From Pseudomonadota bacterium (GTDB lineage Bacteria > Pseudomonadota > Gammaproteobacteria > Burkholderiales > Burkholderiaceae_C): a stretch of DNA of 64,000 bases. Made by a program: the position numbers and the translations under genes. The first letter of the stretch is position 1. Each line of letters starts with the position of its first letter. Location of the stretch: positions 1-64,000 of the forward strand of contig JAFEEG010000013.1 of assembly GCA_018241225.1 (NCBI GenBank), given 5' to 3'. Positions 8,679-17,654 of this stretch are shown here, one piece after another. The notes under the pieces are model-generated. The model worked only from the letters and a program-made list of their open reading frames with translations, had not been told where the DNA came from and ran no database searches.

Positions 8679-9619
8679 GACATGCCCAGCAGTGCCGCAC
8701 TGGCGAACAGCCCGGCCAGCCCAACCACGCGCGAGCCCAGGCGCAATGCGCGGTACATGTCCGGCGGCTTCACGCTGAGCCCGTCGCGATGCAGCACATA
8801 GAAGTCGGGCTTGCCCAGCCGCACGTTCAGCAGCAAGGCCATGGCCGCCATCGGCCAGCCGCTGTTGGGCGATGGCGTGCGGCGCGCTTCGCGCACGATG
8901 CCGCGCGGCCAACGAAGGGCCGCCAACGCCAGCAGCAGCGCGGTGATGCGCGCCGGAATCCACGACAGGAGGTCGTCGGCGTGGGCAGCGAACTTGCCGG
9001 CCCACTCCCACACGCGGCCGCCGCGCACGCCCCGGTAGCCCCACATGGCGTCGGCCGTGTTGGCAAAGCGGTAGACCGCCGCGCCGGGCAAGCCCGCCAC
9101 CGCGAACCAGAAGATGGGCGCCACCACCGAATCGTTCAGGTTCTCGGCCAGCGACTCGATGGCGCTTTCGCGCACCAGGCTTTCGCTCAGCCAGGTGACG
9201 TCGCGGCTGACCAGGTAGCTCAGTTGCTGACGGCCGGCATCGAGCGATTCGCCCAGCGCACGCTCCACCGACAGCACTTCGCGCCGCAGCATGCGCCAGG
9301 CCAGCAGCGGCTTGAGCGCCGCGCCCGTCACCAGCACCCCGACCCACAGGGGCCCGCATTCAGCCAGCCATTGCACCACCAGCGCAGCGCTGGCCACCAA
9401 GGCCGCACCGACGCACCAGGCCAGCGCTCCGGCGGCAAAGCGGCCGTAGTCGGCTCTCAAGGCGACCCCTGCCAGCGGCGCGATGCGGCGGCCCGCCCAG
9501 CCCAGGTAGTGCCCCATCCACACCACCGGATGCCAGCGCACCGGCGGCTCGCCCAGCACGCGGTCGATCACGAGCGCCAGCCACAGCGCAGCCACGGCCG
9601 CACCGGCGCTGCCGAGCAT
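8666..9619 (-). CDS. cbiB: adenosylcobinamide-phosphate synthase (CbiB)
   Basis: Membrane enzyme that couples adenosylcobyric acid to aminopropanol (phosphate). The 317-aa product has several hydrophobic helices and the family stretches DRVLGEPPVRWHPVVWMG near the N-terminus, SLAENLNDSVVAPIFW in the middle and SPNSGWPMAAMA later. The ATG at 9619 overlaps the btuD stop by one base (TGATG), so I prefer it to the in-frame ATG at 9640. It would use the product of the adjacent, broken cobD gene. Confidence 0.94.
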   Translation of the reverse strand: MLGSAGAAVAALWLALVIDRVLGEPPVRWHPVVWMGHYLGWAGRRIAPLAGVALRADYGRFAAGALAWCVGAALVASAALVVQWLAECGPLWVGVLVTGAALKPLLAWRMLRREVLSVERALGESLDAGRQQLSYLVSRDVTWLSESLVRESAIESLAENLNDSVVAPIFWFAVAGLPGAAVYRFANTADAMWGYRGVRGGRVWEWAGKFAAHADDLLSWIPARITALLLALAALRWPRGIVREARRTPSPNSGWPMAAMALLLNVRLGKPDFYVLHRDGLSVKPPDMYRALRLGSRVVGLAGLFASAALLGMSWPL

Positions 9620-10389
9620 CAACGAGGCAACACCACCCATTGACTGTCCACTTCGTGCAGCGAAATGCGCTGCTCGAACACTTCGCGCAGCGCGGCATGC
9701 GTGGCGGCGTTGCCGGTCACGCCCATGTGCGCCACCCGGCCAGCGCGAACCACCAGCAATTGGTCGGAATGCAGCGCCATGCCCAGTTCGTGCAGAACGC
9801 TGACCACCGTCTTGCCGGCGGTGACCAGCTCTCGCACGGCCAGCAGCCAATCGGCCTGGTGGGGCGCGTCGAGGTTGGCCAGCGGCTCGTCCATCAGCAG
9901 CACCTGCGACTGCACGGCCAGCGCACGCGCCAGCAGCACGCGCTGGCGCTCTCCACCAGAGAGCTGGCCGAGCGGCCGTGTGCGCCAGTCCCAGCACTGG
10001 GTTCGGCGCATGGCGGCTTCCACGGCCGCCACATCGGCGGCGCTGGGCGCGCCCAGCCACGAGCGGTGCGGCAGTCGGCCGAGCATGGCCACGTCCCAGG
10101 CGAGCAGGTCTTGCGCGCCGTGTTCGTCCTGCCCCATCCAGGCCAGCTGGCGAGCACGCTCGCGAAGCGGCCAGGCCCGCATGTCACGGCCAAGAAGCTC
10201 GACGCGGCCCTGGTGCGGCAGCAGGTGCGCCAGCGCCTTGAGCAGCGTGGTCTTGCCGGCGCCATTGGGCCCGACCACCGCCGTCCACTGCGCGGGCACG
10301 ATGTCCAGCGCATCGACATGCACGATCTCGCGCCCGCTGAGGCGAACGCGCACATCGCGCGCGGAGATTGCCGCCACCGCCGCGCTCAT
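9619..10389 (-). CDS. btuD: cobalamin/corrinoid ABC transporter ATP-binding protein
   Basis: ATPase of the BtuCDF-type corrinoid importer, cytoplasmic and bound to BtuC. The 256 aa contain Walker A GPNGAGKTT near residue 40, signature LSGGERQRV, Walker B VLLMDEP and H-loop VLHELGMA. The start overlaps the btuC stop in ATGA fashion. Position between btuC and cbiB in a corrinoid operon supports the substrate; without context it could be any FecE/BtuD-type ATPase. Confidence 0.93.
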   Translation of the reverse strand: MSAAVAAISARDVRVRLSGREIVHVDALDIVPAQWTAVVGPNGAGKTTLLKALAHLLPHQGRVELLGRDMRAWPLRERARQLAWMGQDEHGAQDLLAWDVAMLGRLPHRSWLGAPSAADVAAVEAAMRRTQCWDWRTRPLGQLSGGERQRVLLARALAVQSQVLLMDEPLANLDAPHQADWLLAVRELVTAGKTVVSVLHELGMALHSDQLLVVRAGRVAHMGVTGNAATHAALREVFEQRISLHEVDSQWVVLPR

Positions 10390-11375
10390 CGGCTGCCCCT
10401 GTTCATCAGCCACAGCAGGTAGCCGCCGCCCAGCAGCGCGGTGAGCACGCCCACCGGCAGTTCCTGCGGTGCCAGCACCCAGCGTGCCAGCACGTCGGCC
10501 GCCAGCAGGAGCAAGCCGCCCATCAGGCTGGCCAGCAGCACCAGCGCGCCGTGCGTGGCCTTGACCAGCGCACGCACCAGGTGCGGCGACACCAGGCCGA
10601 TGAAGGCCACGAGCCCTACCTGCGCCACCGCGGCCCCGGTGGACAAGGCCAGTGCGGCAATGAGCGCGGCACGCACCCACGGCAGCGCCAGGCCCAGGCT
10701 GGCGGCGCTGGCCTCGCCCAGCGTGAGCGCATCCAACGCGCGCGCCAGCACCAGCCCCGGCAGCAGGCTGATCACCAAGGCGCCTGCCATGACCGCCACG
10801 GCAGGCCAGCCAAGAAATGCCGTGCTGCCCAGCATGAAGGCCAGCATGGCCCGCATGATCTCGGGCACCCACAGCATGACCAGCGAGCTGGCCGCGCCCA
10901 GCACCATGCCCACCACCACGCCGGCCAGCAGCAAGCGCAGCGTCTGCTGCACGCCGCGCGCCAGGCCCAGGGTGAACAGCACCGCCAGCACCGCGCCGAC
11001 GAAAGCCGCACCTGTCATGCCCAGCCGTGCGCCCAATGTGCCCGCGGCCGGCGCGATGCCCAGCAGGGTGAGCAGCAGTGCGACACCCAGGCTCGCACCC
11101 GAGGCACTGCCCAGCAGATACGGATCGGCCAGCGGGTTGCGAAACAACCCCTGCGCCAATGCGCCACCCAGCCCGAGCAAGGTGCCGGCCAGCCAGGCGC
11201 CCAGCGTGCGCGGCAGGCGGATGTCCCACACGATCTGCCAGGCTACCGGGTCGCTGCTGCCCAGTCGCAGTGGCTCCAGGCCGGTGCTGCCGATGACCAG
11301 GCCCAGCGCCATCAGCAGCAGGCTGATGGCTGCAATGCCTGCGGCAACGGTCGTGGCGCGCGCCGCGTTGTTCAC
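10386..11375 (-). CDS. btuC: cobalamin/corrinoid ABC transporter permease
   Basis: FecCD/BtuC-family permease, 329 aa, with about nine to ten transmembrane helices. Typical blocks are RLPRTLGAWLAGTLLGLGGA near residue 55, the family NPLADPYLLGSASGASLG, and FIGLVSPHLVRALV near the C-terminus (coupling region facing BtuD). I use GTG 11375 because it overlaps the btuF stop (GTGA); no ATG lies nearby. It should form the membrane channel of the corrinoid importer with the adjacent ATPase and binding protein. Confidence 0.94.
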   Translation of the reverse strand: MNNAARATTVAAGIAAISLLLMALGLVIGSTGLEPLRLGSSDPVAWQIVWDIRLPRTLGAWLAGTLLGLGGALAQGLFRNPLADPYLLGSASGASLGVALLLTLLGIAPAAGTLGARLGMTGAAFVGAVLAVLFTLGLARGVQQTLRLLLAGVVVGMVLGAASSLVMLWVPEIMRAMLAFMLGSTAFLGWPAVAVMAGALVISLLPGLVLARALDALTLGEASAASLGLALPWVRAALIAALALSTGAAVAQVGLVAFIGLVSPHLVRALVKATHGALVLLASLMGGLLLLAADVLARWVLAPQELPVGVLTALLGGGYLLWLMNRGSR

Positions 11376-12268
11376 TTGGCCGCGCCCTGCGCCGACTGCG
11401 GCGACGTCGACATGCGCGCCACGCACTCGGCCATGATCTGCGCCGCCTCGGCCACGCGAGGGCCGGGCCGCACCAGCACGTCGCCCTGTGCCGGCGTGAA
11501 GACGCAGATGCGCTGGTTGCGAATGGCATCGATGCCCTGCCAGCCCGGGCGCGTGTGCAGTGCCACCACGTTGCGGTCGCTGAGCATGATGATTTGCGGA
11601 TTGGCCTTGACCACGAATTCCGGGTTGAGCTTGGGAAAGGGCCCCATCGACGCAGGCACCACGTTGGCCATGCCAAGCCGCGATAGCACTTGCCCGATGA
11701 AGGACGACTCGCTCGCCGCATAGGGCACGCTGGCCACCTCGAAGTACACGCGCTGGCCGCGCAAGGACTGCGGAACGCCGGCCGCTGCCTTGGCCACGCC
11801 GTCGTCCATGTCGCGCCAGAGCGCGGCGGCCTGGGCCTGGCGCCCCAGCAGCAGCCCCAGTTGCCCCAGCACGCGCTGGGTGTCGGCCAGCGAATCCGGC
11901 TCGAAGGCCAGCACGCGCACGCCCAGGGCCTCCAGCCGCTCGGTGACGCGCGCCGAGCGCGACAGCAGCACCACGTCCGGCCGCAGCGAGACGATTCGCT
12001 CCACGTTGGCATCTTCGAGCCCGCCCACGTGCGGCAGCGCAGCCACTTCGGTGGGCCAGTTGGAATAGTTGTCCACGCCCACCAGGCGCTTGCACTCCCC
12101 CAGCGCACACACCGATTCGGTGACCGAAGGCAGCAGCGAGACGATGCGCTGCGGCGCCTGAGCCCACTGCGAACGCTGGCCGCGGTCGTCCGTGATTTCG
12201 GTGGCCGAGGCCCACTGCAGCGCCAGCAGCATCACCACCGCCAGCAGAGCACGGCCTGGCGCCTTCAT
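11372..12268 (-). CDS. btuF: periplasmic cobalamin-binding protein
   Basis: Substrate-binding protein of the corrinoid importer, 298 aa. A cleavable signal peptide (MKAPGRALLAVVMLLALQWASA) is followed by a cluster A-2/BtuF-like fold: RIVSLLPSVTESVCALG near residue 42, RLVGVDNYSNWP, and RPDVVLLSRSA. The ATG overlaps the cobU stop by four bases. It would take corrinoids from BtuB and hand them to BtuCD. Confidence 0.94.
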   Translation of the reverse strand: MKAPGRALLAVVMLLALQWASATEITDDRGQRSQWAQAPQRIVSLLPSVTESVCALGECKRLVGVDNYSNWPTEVAALPHVGGLEDANVERIVSLRPDVVLLSRSARVTERLEALGVRVLAFEPDSLADTQRVLGQLGLLLGRQAQAAALWRDMDDGVAKAAAGVPQSLRGQRVYFEVASVPYAASESSFIGQVLSRLGMANVVPASMGPFPKLNPEFVVKANPQIIMLSDRNVVALHTRPGWQGIDAIRNQRICVFTPAQGDVLVRPGPRVAEAAQIMAECVARMSTSPQSAQGAAK

Positions 12269-12870
12269 GCCGCGCCTTTCAGCAGCATCGGCAAGCCTGC
12301 CGCCATGAAGCAGACGCGATCGCACACTGCCGCCACACGTTGGTTGAGCGTGCCCATGGCGTCCACGAAGCCGCGCACCTGCGTGCCCATCGGGATCACG
12401 CCCAGGCCGATCTCGTTGCTGACCAGCACCACCGGGCCGGCCGCAGCTTGCAGCGCGGCCAGGAAGTCGTCCTGCGCAGTCGCGCGGTCGGCCGCAGTCG
12501 CAGGCGCGCCCAGCGGCATCATCCAGTTGGTGAGCCACAGCGTGAGGCAGTCGACCACCAGCAGCGTATGCGGCGCACTGTGCCGCGCAATCGTCTCGGC
12601 CAGGGCCAGCGGCTCTTCCACGCAGCCCAGGGCCGGAAGGCGCGCGGCGCGGTCGGCGCGGTGGCGCTCGATGCGCGCGCGCATTTCCGCGTCGTGCGCC
12701 TGCGCCGTGGCCAGCAACAGCGCGCCGTGCCTCGCATCCTGGGCCAGCCAGGCGGCGGCCAGGTGCTCGGCGCGGCGCGACTTGCCGCTCTTTTGCCCGC
12801 CCAGGATCAGCTCGCGCCGGGCCACGGGCAAGGCAGGTTCAACAGAGTTCGTCAGAGCTTGGGTGCCCAC
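12265..12870 (-). CDS. cobU: adenosylcobinamide kinase/adenosylcobinamide-phosphate guanylyltransferase
   Basis: Bifunctional salvage enzyme (CobU/CobP) that phosphorylates adenosylcobinamide and then forms adenosylcobinamide-GDP for CobS. The 201 aa hold a P-loop GGQKSGKS near residues 24-31, a Walker B-like LLVVDCLTLWLTNW and VVLVSNEIGLGVIP, all family signatures. The gene overlaps the btuB end by 19 bases and its own stop overlaps the btuF ATG. Confidence 0.95.
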   Translation of the reverse strand: MGTQALTNSVEPALPVARRELILGGQKSGKSRRAEHLAAAWLAQDARHGALLLATAQAHDAEMRARIERHRADRAARLPALGCVEEPLALAETIARHSAPHTLLVVDCLTLWLTNWMMPLGAPATAADRATAQDDFLAALQAAAGPVVLVSNEIGLGVIPMGTQVRGFVDAMGTLNQRVAAVCDRVCFMAAGLPMLLKGAA

Positions 12871-14780
12871 TTCAGTCCCACGTAGAGGGTCCGGCCGGCG
12901 GTAGCGTAGCTGCGCACCAGCTGGTAGTCCTTGTCGGTGGCATTGTCGACGCGCGCGAGCAAGGTCAGGCCCTGCGACAGCGGCGTGCTGGCCGTGAGGT
13001 TGAGCAGCCCATAGCCGCCCAGCACCTGCGTGTTGGCCGCATCGGCGTAGCGCTTGCCCGACGCCACTACTTCGGCGCCCAGCAGCCAGGTGCCCACCCG
13101 CACGTCGGCCCCCACCGAGCCGTAGACGCGCGCGCGCTGCACCAGCAGCTTGTCGGTGTCCAGGTCGCGCGGGTCTTGCCAGTCGATCGAGCCGCGCAGC
13201 GACACGTCGCCGATGCGGTGCGTGCCGGCCAGCGTCACGCCTTCGTACTGCGCGCGGCCCACGTTGGTGTAGCAGCCGAAGAACGACAGGCAGCCGGTGG
13301 CGCTGTAGTCGAAGTCGATCAGGTTCTTGACCTTGTTGTGATAGGCCGTCAGGCTCAGGCTGCTCGAGGGCTGCGGCGTCCAGCGCAGGCCGGCCTCGTA
13401 GTTGGTGCCCTCCTCCGGCTGCAGGTCGGCCACGCCGTATTCGCTGAAGCGCTGGTAGAGCGTGGGCGCCCGGAAGGACGTGCCCGCCGACACCGTGGCG
13501 CGCCAGGCCGGCGTGAAGGCGTAGCCATAGGCTGCGCTGCCGGTGTTCTTGCCGCCGAAGTCGCTGTCGTCGTCATGGCGCGCGTTCAGCTGCAGCGTGT
13601 GCGCGCCCTGCATGAAGCGGTAGCCCAGGGCCAGCGCATTCTGCGAGCGCTCGCGGTCCAGCTCGGGGCTGAACTGCGTGGCAGCGTTGTTCAGGCTGTC
13701 TTCGCGGCGCTCCAGGTCGGCGGTGACCAGGTGCGAGCCCATGCGGAACTCGTTCTGGAACAGGTAGTCGCGGATCGTCGTCTCGGTCTTGTAGAAGTCG
13801 GGGTCGGTCTGGTAGCGGTTGCTGGAGTCCGAGATCGACAGCTTGGTGTGCCAGATGTCGGTCCACTGCGAGCTCCAGTTCACGCCCGCGGTGCGCAGCC
13901 AGTACTTGTTGCGGTCGTCCACCGGCGCGCTGGGGTCGAAGAAGAAGGCGTCGTAGCCCGAGTTCATGTAGCTTTGCAGCAGCGTTCCCTCGATGCGCTG
14001 CTGCGGGTTGATCTGCAGGCCCAGCCGTACATTGCCCGACGTCTGCTGGTAGCCGTCCTTGTCGGGGTTGTGCACCACGTCCGGCGTGCGCACGTCGAAG
14101 CCATCGCTCTGGTCACGCGAGGCGCCCAGCGAGTAGTCGAAGCCGCCGCTGCTGCCGCTCACGCCGGCCTCGGCCTTGTAGGTGCTTCGATTGCCGACAC
14201 CCACGCCCACGTAGGGCGCCGGGGCGCCTTCGCCCTTGCGCGTGAACAGCTGGATCACGCCGCCCATGGCGTCCGAGCCGTACACCGCCGCAGCCGGGCC
14301 GCGCACGACTTCGATGCGGTCGATCTGCGCCAGCGGAATCGCTTCCCAGGGCGCGCCGCCGGTGGCCTGCGAATCCACGCGAACGCCGTCGATGAAGACG
14401 GCCGTGAAGCGCGCGTCGGCGCCGCGCAGATAGACCGAGGTCGTGTTGCCCAAGCCGCCGTTGCGCGCGATCTGGATGCCCTGCACCTTGGCCAGCACAT
14501 CGGCCACGCCCTCGGCACCGCTGCGCTCGATGGTGGCGCGGTCGATCACCGAGATGTCGGCCACCGCGTCCGACAGGCGCTGTTCGGTGCGGGTGGCGGT
14601 CACCACGGTCTCGGGCAGTTGCGAGCCGGTGCCCGTGTTGGACTGGGCCTGCGCGCTGGCGCCGAGGCCAAGGCCGCCGATGGCCAGCGGGAGCGCGGCA
14701 AGCGCGCGGGCACGGCGGCGCTGTCCGGCGCCGTGGGAACGATGTGCGAGATTCATTTGAGAGAAAGACTCGAGAAGCAT
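12852..14780 (-). CDS. btuB: TonB-dependent vitamin B12 receptor (BtuB-like)
   Basis: Outer-membrane TonB-dependent receptor for corrinoids. A basic N-terminus and Ala-rich signal peptide end near GASAQAQ. The TonB box-like ETVVTATRT is followed by a plug domain (SVYLRGADARFTAVFIDGVR, EVVRGPAAAVYGSDAMGGVI), then a 22-strand-type barrel ending RTLYVGLKWAPKL. The ATG at 14780 has a GCAGGG ribosome site; an ATG eight codons later (14756) is possible but lacks one. About 640 aa fits the family. The cobalamin riboswitch in its leader and the downstream btuFCD genes support B12 as substrate. It heads the operon. Confidence 0.92.
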   Translation of the reverse strand: MLLESFSQMNLAHRSHGAGQRRRARALAALPLAIGGLGLGASAQAQSNTGTGSQLPETVVTATRTEQRLSDAVADISVIDRATIERSGAEGVADVLAKVQGIQIARNGGLGNTTSVYLRGADARFTAVFIDGVRVDSQATGGAPWEAIPLAQIDRIEVVRGPAAAVYGSDAMGGVIQLFTRKGEGAPAPYVGVGVGNRSTYKAEAGVSGSSGGFDYSLGASRDQSDGFDVRTPDVVHNPDKDGYQQTSGNVRLGLQINPQQRIEGTLLQSYMNSGYDAFFFDPSAPVDDRNKYWLRTAGVNWSSQWTDIWHTKLSISDSSNRYQTDPDFYKTETTIRDYLFQNEFRMGSHLVTADLERREDSLNNAATQFSPELDRERSQNALALGYRFMQGAHTLQLNARHDDDSDFGGKNTGSAAYGYAFTPAWRATVSAGTSFRAPTLYQRFSEYGVADLQPEEGTNYEAGLRWTPQPSSSLSLTAYHNKVKNLIDFDYSATGCLSFFGCYTNVGRAQYEGVTLAGTHRIGDVSLRGSIDWQDPRDLDTDKLLVQRARVYGSVGADVRVGTWLLGAEVVASGKRYADAANTQVLGGYGLLNLTASTPLSQGLTLLARVDNATDKDYQLVRSYATAGRTLYVGLKWAPKL

Positions 14781-14864
14781 TACCCTGCCCGGCTTCCCCG
14801 CCGGACGTGTGGGCGTCAATGAGTGCGGCTGGCCCCGCATCGAGCAGGACGTGGCGGCATTCGC

Positions 14865-15097
14865 CTTGTTGGCCGGTATCCGGGCTGGCAGCGCGCCTTC
14901 ACCGCCTTCCCAGGCGCCTGTTTCAGGGCGCCCAGTGGCTGTGTGATGAAGGTGGGCCCACGTCATGCGAAATGAACTTGCGGGCTCCGGCTGTTGACCG
15001 TTGCGGGGGCAGCGCAGGCTGGCTTTGGCCGTGTGGACGGCGGCGGGCTCCTGCTTCCCGTTGAACTGCGCCGCGTGAACCACGGCGCGAGCACCAA
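14865..15097 (-). promoter_or_regulatory. Cobalamin riboswitch in the btuB leader
   Basis: Read on the minus strand, the segment contains the conserved blocks of the adenosylcobalamin riboswitch in order: GGTGC near 15095, GGGAAGCAGG, CTGCCCCCGCAACGGT, the B12 box GCCACTGG near 14932-14940, GGGAAGGCGG, and the closing GCCCGGATACCGGCC near 14871-14885. It ends about 85 bases before btuB. In this class adenosylcobalamin shuts off expression, so the whole uptake and salvage operon is probably repressed when B12 is plentiful. Confidence 0.93.
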
Positions 15098-15152
15098 CGG
15101 TGGCAATTCTACCGGCGGGGCGCCAGCATCATGGCCCATACAATCTCTTCAT

Positions 15153-15383
15153 ATGTCCGCCGCCAGCCCCATCGACCAGATCGCCGAGCGAGTCGAGCGC
15201 CTCCTGGTTCGCCACGAAGAGGTGCAACGCACCAATGCGCTGTTGCAGGAACAGGTCGAAGTGCTCACGCGCGAGCGCGACGCCCTCAAGTCGCGCCTGG
15301 CCGCTGCCAGGGCCCGGCTCGACGCGGTGCTGGAAAAACTGCCGCTGGACGACACCCCACCCCCGAATGACGGGCAAGCATGA
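15153..15383 (+). CDS. small coiled-coil protein, ZapB/TIGR02449-like
   Basis: A 76-aa, highly charged protein that is almost entirely a heptad-rich coiled coil (IDQIAERVERLL ... LLQEQVEVLTRERDALKSRL). Short proteins of this type sit directly before zapA in Burkholderiales and are thought to act at the division site like ZapB. The ATG at 15153 is chosen because the coiled coil begins right after it; the frame is open further upstream through riboswitch DNA. The stop overlaps the zapA ATG (ATGA). Confidence 0.75.
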   Translation: MSAASPIDQIAERVERLLVRHEEVQRTNALLQEQVEVLTRERDALKSRLAAARARLDAVLEKLPLDDTPPPNDGQA

Positions 15384-15727
15384 AGCATATTGACGTACAG
15401 ATCATGGGCCAGAGCTACCTGCTCGGTTGCCCCGAAGGCGGCGAGTCGCAACTGCGCGACGCGGTCGATCGGGTCGACGCGGCCATGACCAAGATCCGCG
15501 AGTCCGGCAAGGTCAAGGCGCGCGACCGCATCGCCGTGCTGGCCGCACTCAACCTGGCCTTCGACCTCGGCCAAATTCAAAAGGCCCAGGCCGAGCCTGC
15601 ACCTGCGCCCGCCGGCGAGCCTGCTGCCACCGGTTCGGCATCGTCGCCGGAGGCCGCCGATCCACGCCTGTCGCAGCTGGTGCAACGCCTCGATCAGGTA
15701 TTGGCTGGCGACGGCCTTCTCATTTGA
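15380..15727 (+). CDS. zapA: cell division protein ZapA
   Basis: FtsZ-associated protein that cross-links Z-ring filaments. The 115 aa start with MKHIDVQIMGQSYLLGCPEG, the ZapA dimer domain signature, followed by LRDAVDRVDAAMTKIRES and RIAVLAALNLAFDL, then an Ala/Pro-rich linker and a C-terminal helix. It is coupled to the preceding coiled-coil gene by an ATGA overlap, and 6S RNA follows directly, a conserved arrangement in proteobacteria. Confidence 0.95.
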   Translation: MKHIDVQIMGQSYLLGCPEGGESQLRDAVDRVDAAMTKIRESGKVKARDRIAVLAALNLAFDLGQIQKAQAEPAPAPAGEPAATGSASSPEAADPRLSQLVQRLDQVLAGDGLLI

Positions 15728-15770
15728 ATTTTTCATCGGCCCGTCACCTCGCGCGGGCGTAAAATTGCAC

Positions 15771-15950
15771 CTGTCTGCGGTGCGCGTTGGGCTTTATATT
15801 TCCTTGAACCAATGCTCTATGGAGCCCGGGCTTGGTAAATTGCTTGGCGGGCGTGATCATCTCGCGTCAGATGAACCCGAAGCCCTGCTGCCCTCGCCCA
15901 CCTGAACCCTGCGTTCAGGATGACGGCCTGGCGGCATTCGCAGACACCTT
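15771..15950 (+). ncRNA. ssrS: 6S RNA
   Basis: The interval downstream of zapA holds an RNA of about 180 nt that can fold into the long open-promoter-mimic hairpin of 6S RNA. The ends pair (GTCTGCG at 15773-15779 with CGCAGAC at 15939-15945). Internal blocks CCTTGAACC and GGAGCCCGGGCTTGG are those of betaproteobacterial 6S RNA. A TAAAAT -10 element lies at 15760-15765 and a T-rich tract follows the 3' end. 6S RNA sequesters sigma-70 RNA polymerase in stationary phase. Confidence 0.88.
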
Positions 15951-15975
15951 TCTTTTTCTCTCCCCACGCATCAAC

Positions 15976-16875
15976 TCACGGCTGCAGCAGCGCAAGGCGT
16001 GCTGCTGCAACGAGCCGTTGCGTCAATCCATCGAGCACCGCTGAAGCGGCACGCGCCTGCTGCCAATGCAGCGGCACATCCAGCGGCTCGCCCGGCAACA
16101 GCTCGATGAGCGCGCCGCCTTTCAGGTGCGATCCGATCAAGGCCTGCGGATGCAAGCCCCACCCCATGCCGGCCAACGTGGCCACCACGAAGGCCTGCGG
16201 CGAAGGCAGCGTATGCCTTGGCAGCTCAATATGGCGATGGCAGATGCGCCGCGCCCATTGCGCCTGCAATTCGTCCTTGGTGTTGAACACGAGGCTGGGC
16301 GCGTGAGCCAGGCTGCCCGCACCCACGCCGTCCGCGAAATGGGCGGCGACAAAGGTCGGCGTTGCAGCGGCGATGTAGCGCATGGACCCCAGCGGCCGGC
16401 TGTTGCAGCCGGCGACAGGCCGCGCGGAACTGGTCACCGCGGCCATGACGGCGCCGCTGCGCAGCCACTCGCCCGTGTGGTCCTGGTCGTCCACCGCGAT
16501 CTCCATGAGCACCGGTGCCTGCGCGGCAAACTCGGCCATCGCCGGCGCAAACCAGGTGGCCAGGCTGTCGGCATTGACCGCCACGGGCAGCGGCACCCGC
16601 GCCACGCCTTCGGCCGGCGCCAGCGTGGGCACGGCGCCTTCGAGTTCCTGTTCGAGCAAGCGCACCCGGTCGACGTGCTGGCACAGCCGCCGACCAGCTT
16701 CGGTGGCCTGGCAAGGCTGGCCGCGCACCACCAGCGCGCAGCCCACGCGCTCTTCCAGCAATCGGATTCGCTGCGAAATGGCCGATGGCGTGACGTGCAG
16801 CGCGCGGGCCGCACGCTCGAAGCTGCCTTCACGCACCACGGCGGCCAACGCGGAAAGCGCCGAATAGTCGAGCAT
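15976..16875 (-). CDS. argP: LysR-type regulator of lysine/arginine export (LysG/ArgP)
   Basis: LysR regulator, 299 aa, with an N-terminal winged HTH (AARALHVTPSAISQRIRLLE near residues 22-41) and an ArgP/LysG-type effector domain (GWGLHPQALI near the C-terminus). It is divergent from lysE with 68 bases between starts, the usual pairing in which the regulator senses basic amino acids and turns on the exporter. The stop lies 25 bases from the end of 6S RNA. Confidence 0.92.
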   Translation of the reverse strand: MLDYSALSALAAVVREGSFERAARALHVTPSAISQRIRLLEERVGCALVVRGQPCQATEAGRRLCQHVDRVRLLEQELEGAVPTLAPAEGVARVPLPVAVNADSLATWFAPAMAEFAAQAPVLMEIAVDDQDHTGEWLRSGAVMAAVTSSARPVAGCNSRPLGSMRYIAAATPTFVAAHFADGVGAGSLAHAPSLVFNTKDELQAQWARRICHRHIELPRHTLPSPQAFVVATLAGMGWGLHPQALIGSHLKGGALIELLPGEPLDVPLHWQQARAASAVLDGLTQRLVAAARLALLQP

Positions 16876-16943
16876 TAGTTTTTCTGAATCACATTTAGGA
16901 AAGATAGTTTGTCTTCATTCCAAGGCACGGGCAAGCTCGGGGC

Positions 16944-17606
16944 ATGCTGACTTTTCCAGAATCGATCACCACGGGCGGCGCGCTCGCCTTGCCGGTCTTC
17001 ATGCAGGGCCTGGTGCTGTGCTTCGGGCTCATCGTGGCCATCGGCGCGCAAAACGCATTCGTGCTGCGCCAGGGGCTGCGGCGCGAGCACGTCGGCGCCA
17101 TCGTGCTGTTCTGCGCCGGGGCCGATGCGGTGCTGGTGGCCGCGGGCGTGTTGGGCATGGGGCAAGCGCTGGGTGACCGGCCCGGCCTGGCACGCGCGTT
17201 GGCGCTGGCCGGTGCGGCCTTCCTGGCCTACTACGCGGTGGTGGCCCTGCGCCGCGCGCGCCAGCCGCAGCATTTGCAGGCCGCGCAAGGCAATGGCGGA
17301 TTCGGCCGGGCCGCAGCCGTGGCGCAGGCCGCAGCCTTCACGCTGCTCAACCCCCATGTCTACCTGGACACGCTTCTCCTGATGGGCAGCGTCGGCGCTC
17401 AGCAACCGAGCGGCCTGCGCGGCTGGTTCATTGCCGGCGCCAGTGCAGCCAGCCTGGGCTGGTTCGTGCTGCTGGGCTACGGCGCGCGCTGGCTGGCACC
17501 GGTGTTCGCCAGGCCGCGGGCATGGCAGGTGCTGGACAGCCTCATCGGCCTGACCATGGCGGTGATGGCGGCGCTGCTGCTGCGGCACGCCTTCATCGGA
17601 AGCTGA
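16944..17606 (+). CDS. lysE: lysine/arginine exporter, LysE/ArgO family
   Basis: Inner-membrane amino-acid exporter, 220 aa, with about six hydrophobic helices. The family signature FGLIVAIGAQNAFVLRQG lies near residues 30-47, and the conserved FTLLNPHVYLDTLLL near 132-146. Divergent neighbour argP supports export of lysine and/or arginine. Confidence 0.94.
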   Translation: MLTFPESITTGGALALPVFMQGLVLCFGLIVAIGAQNAFVLRQGLRREHVGAIVLFCAGADAVLVAAGVLGMGQALGDRPGLARALALAGAAFLAYYAVVALRRARQPQHLQAAQGNGGFGRAAAVAQAAAFTLLNPHVYLDTLLLMGSVGAQQPSGLRGWFIAGASAASLGWFVLLGYGARWLAPVFARPRAWQVLDSLIGLTMAVMAALLLRHAFIGS

Positions 17607-17654
17607 CCCTGTCCCGCCGGGCTCAGGGCAAACCCTGTATCGGGCTGTAAAATA

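Noticed and set aside
14820..15130. Coding frame extending upstream of the ZapB-like gene and of btuB
   Set aside because: The region is the riboswitch on the other strand; open frames there have no conserved protein sequence.
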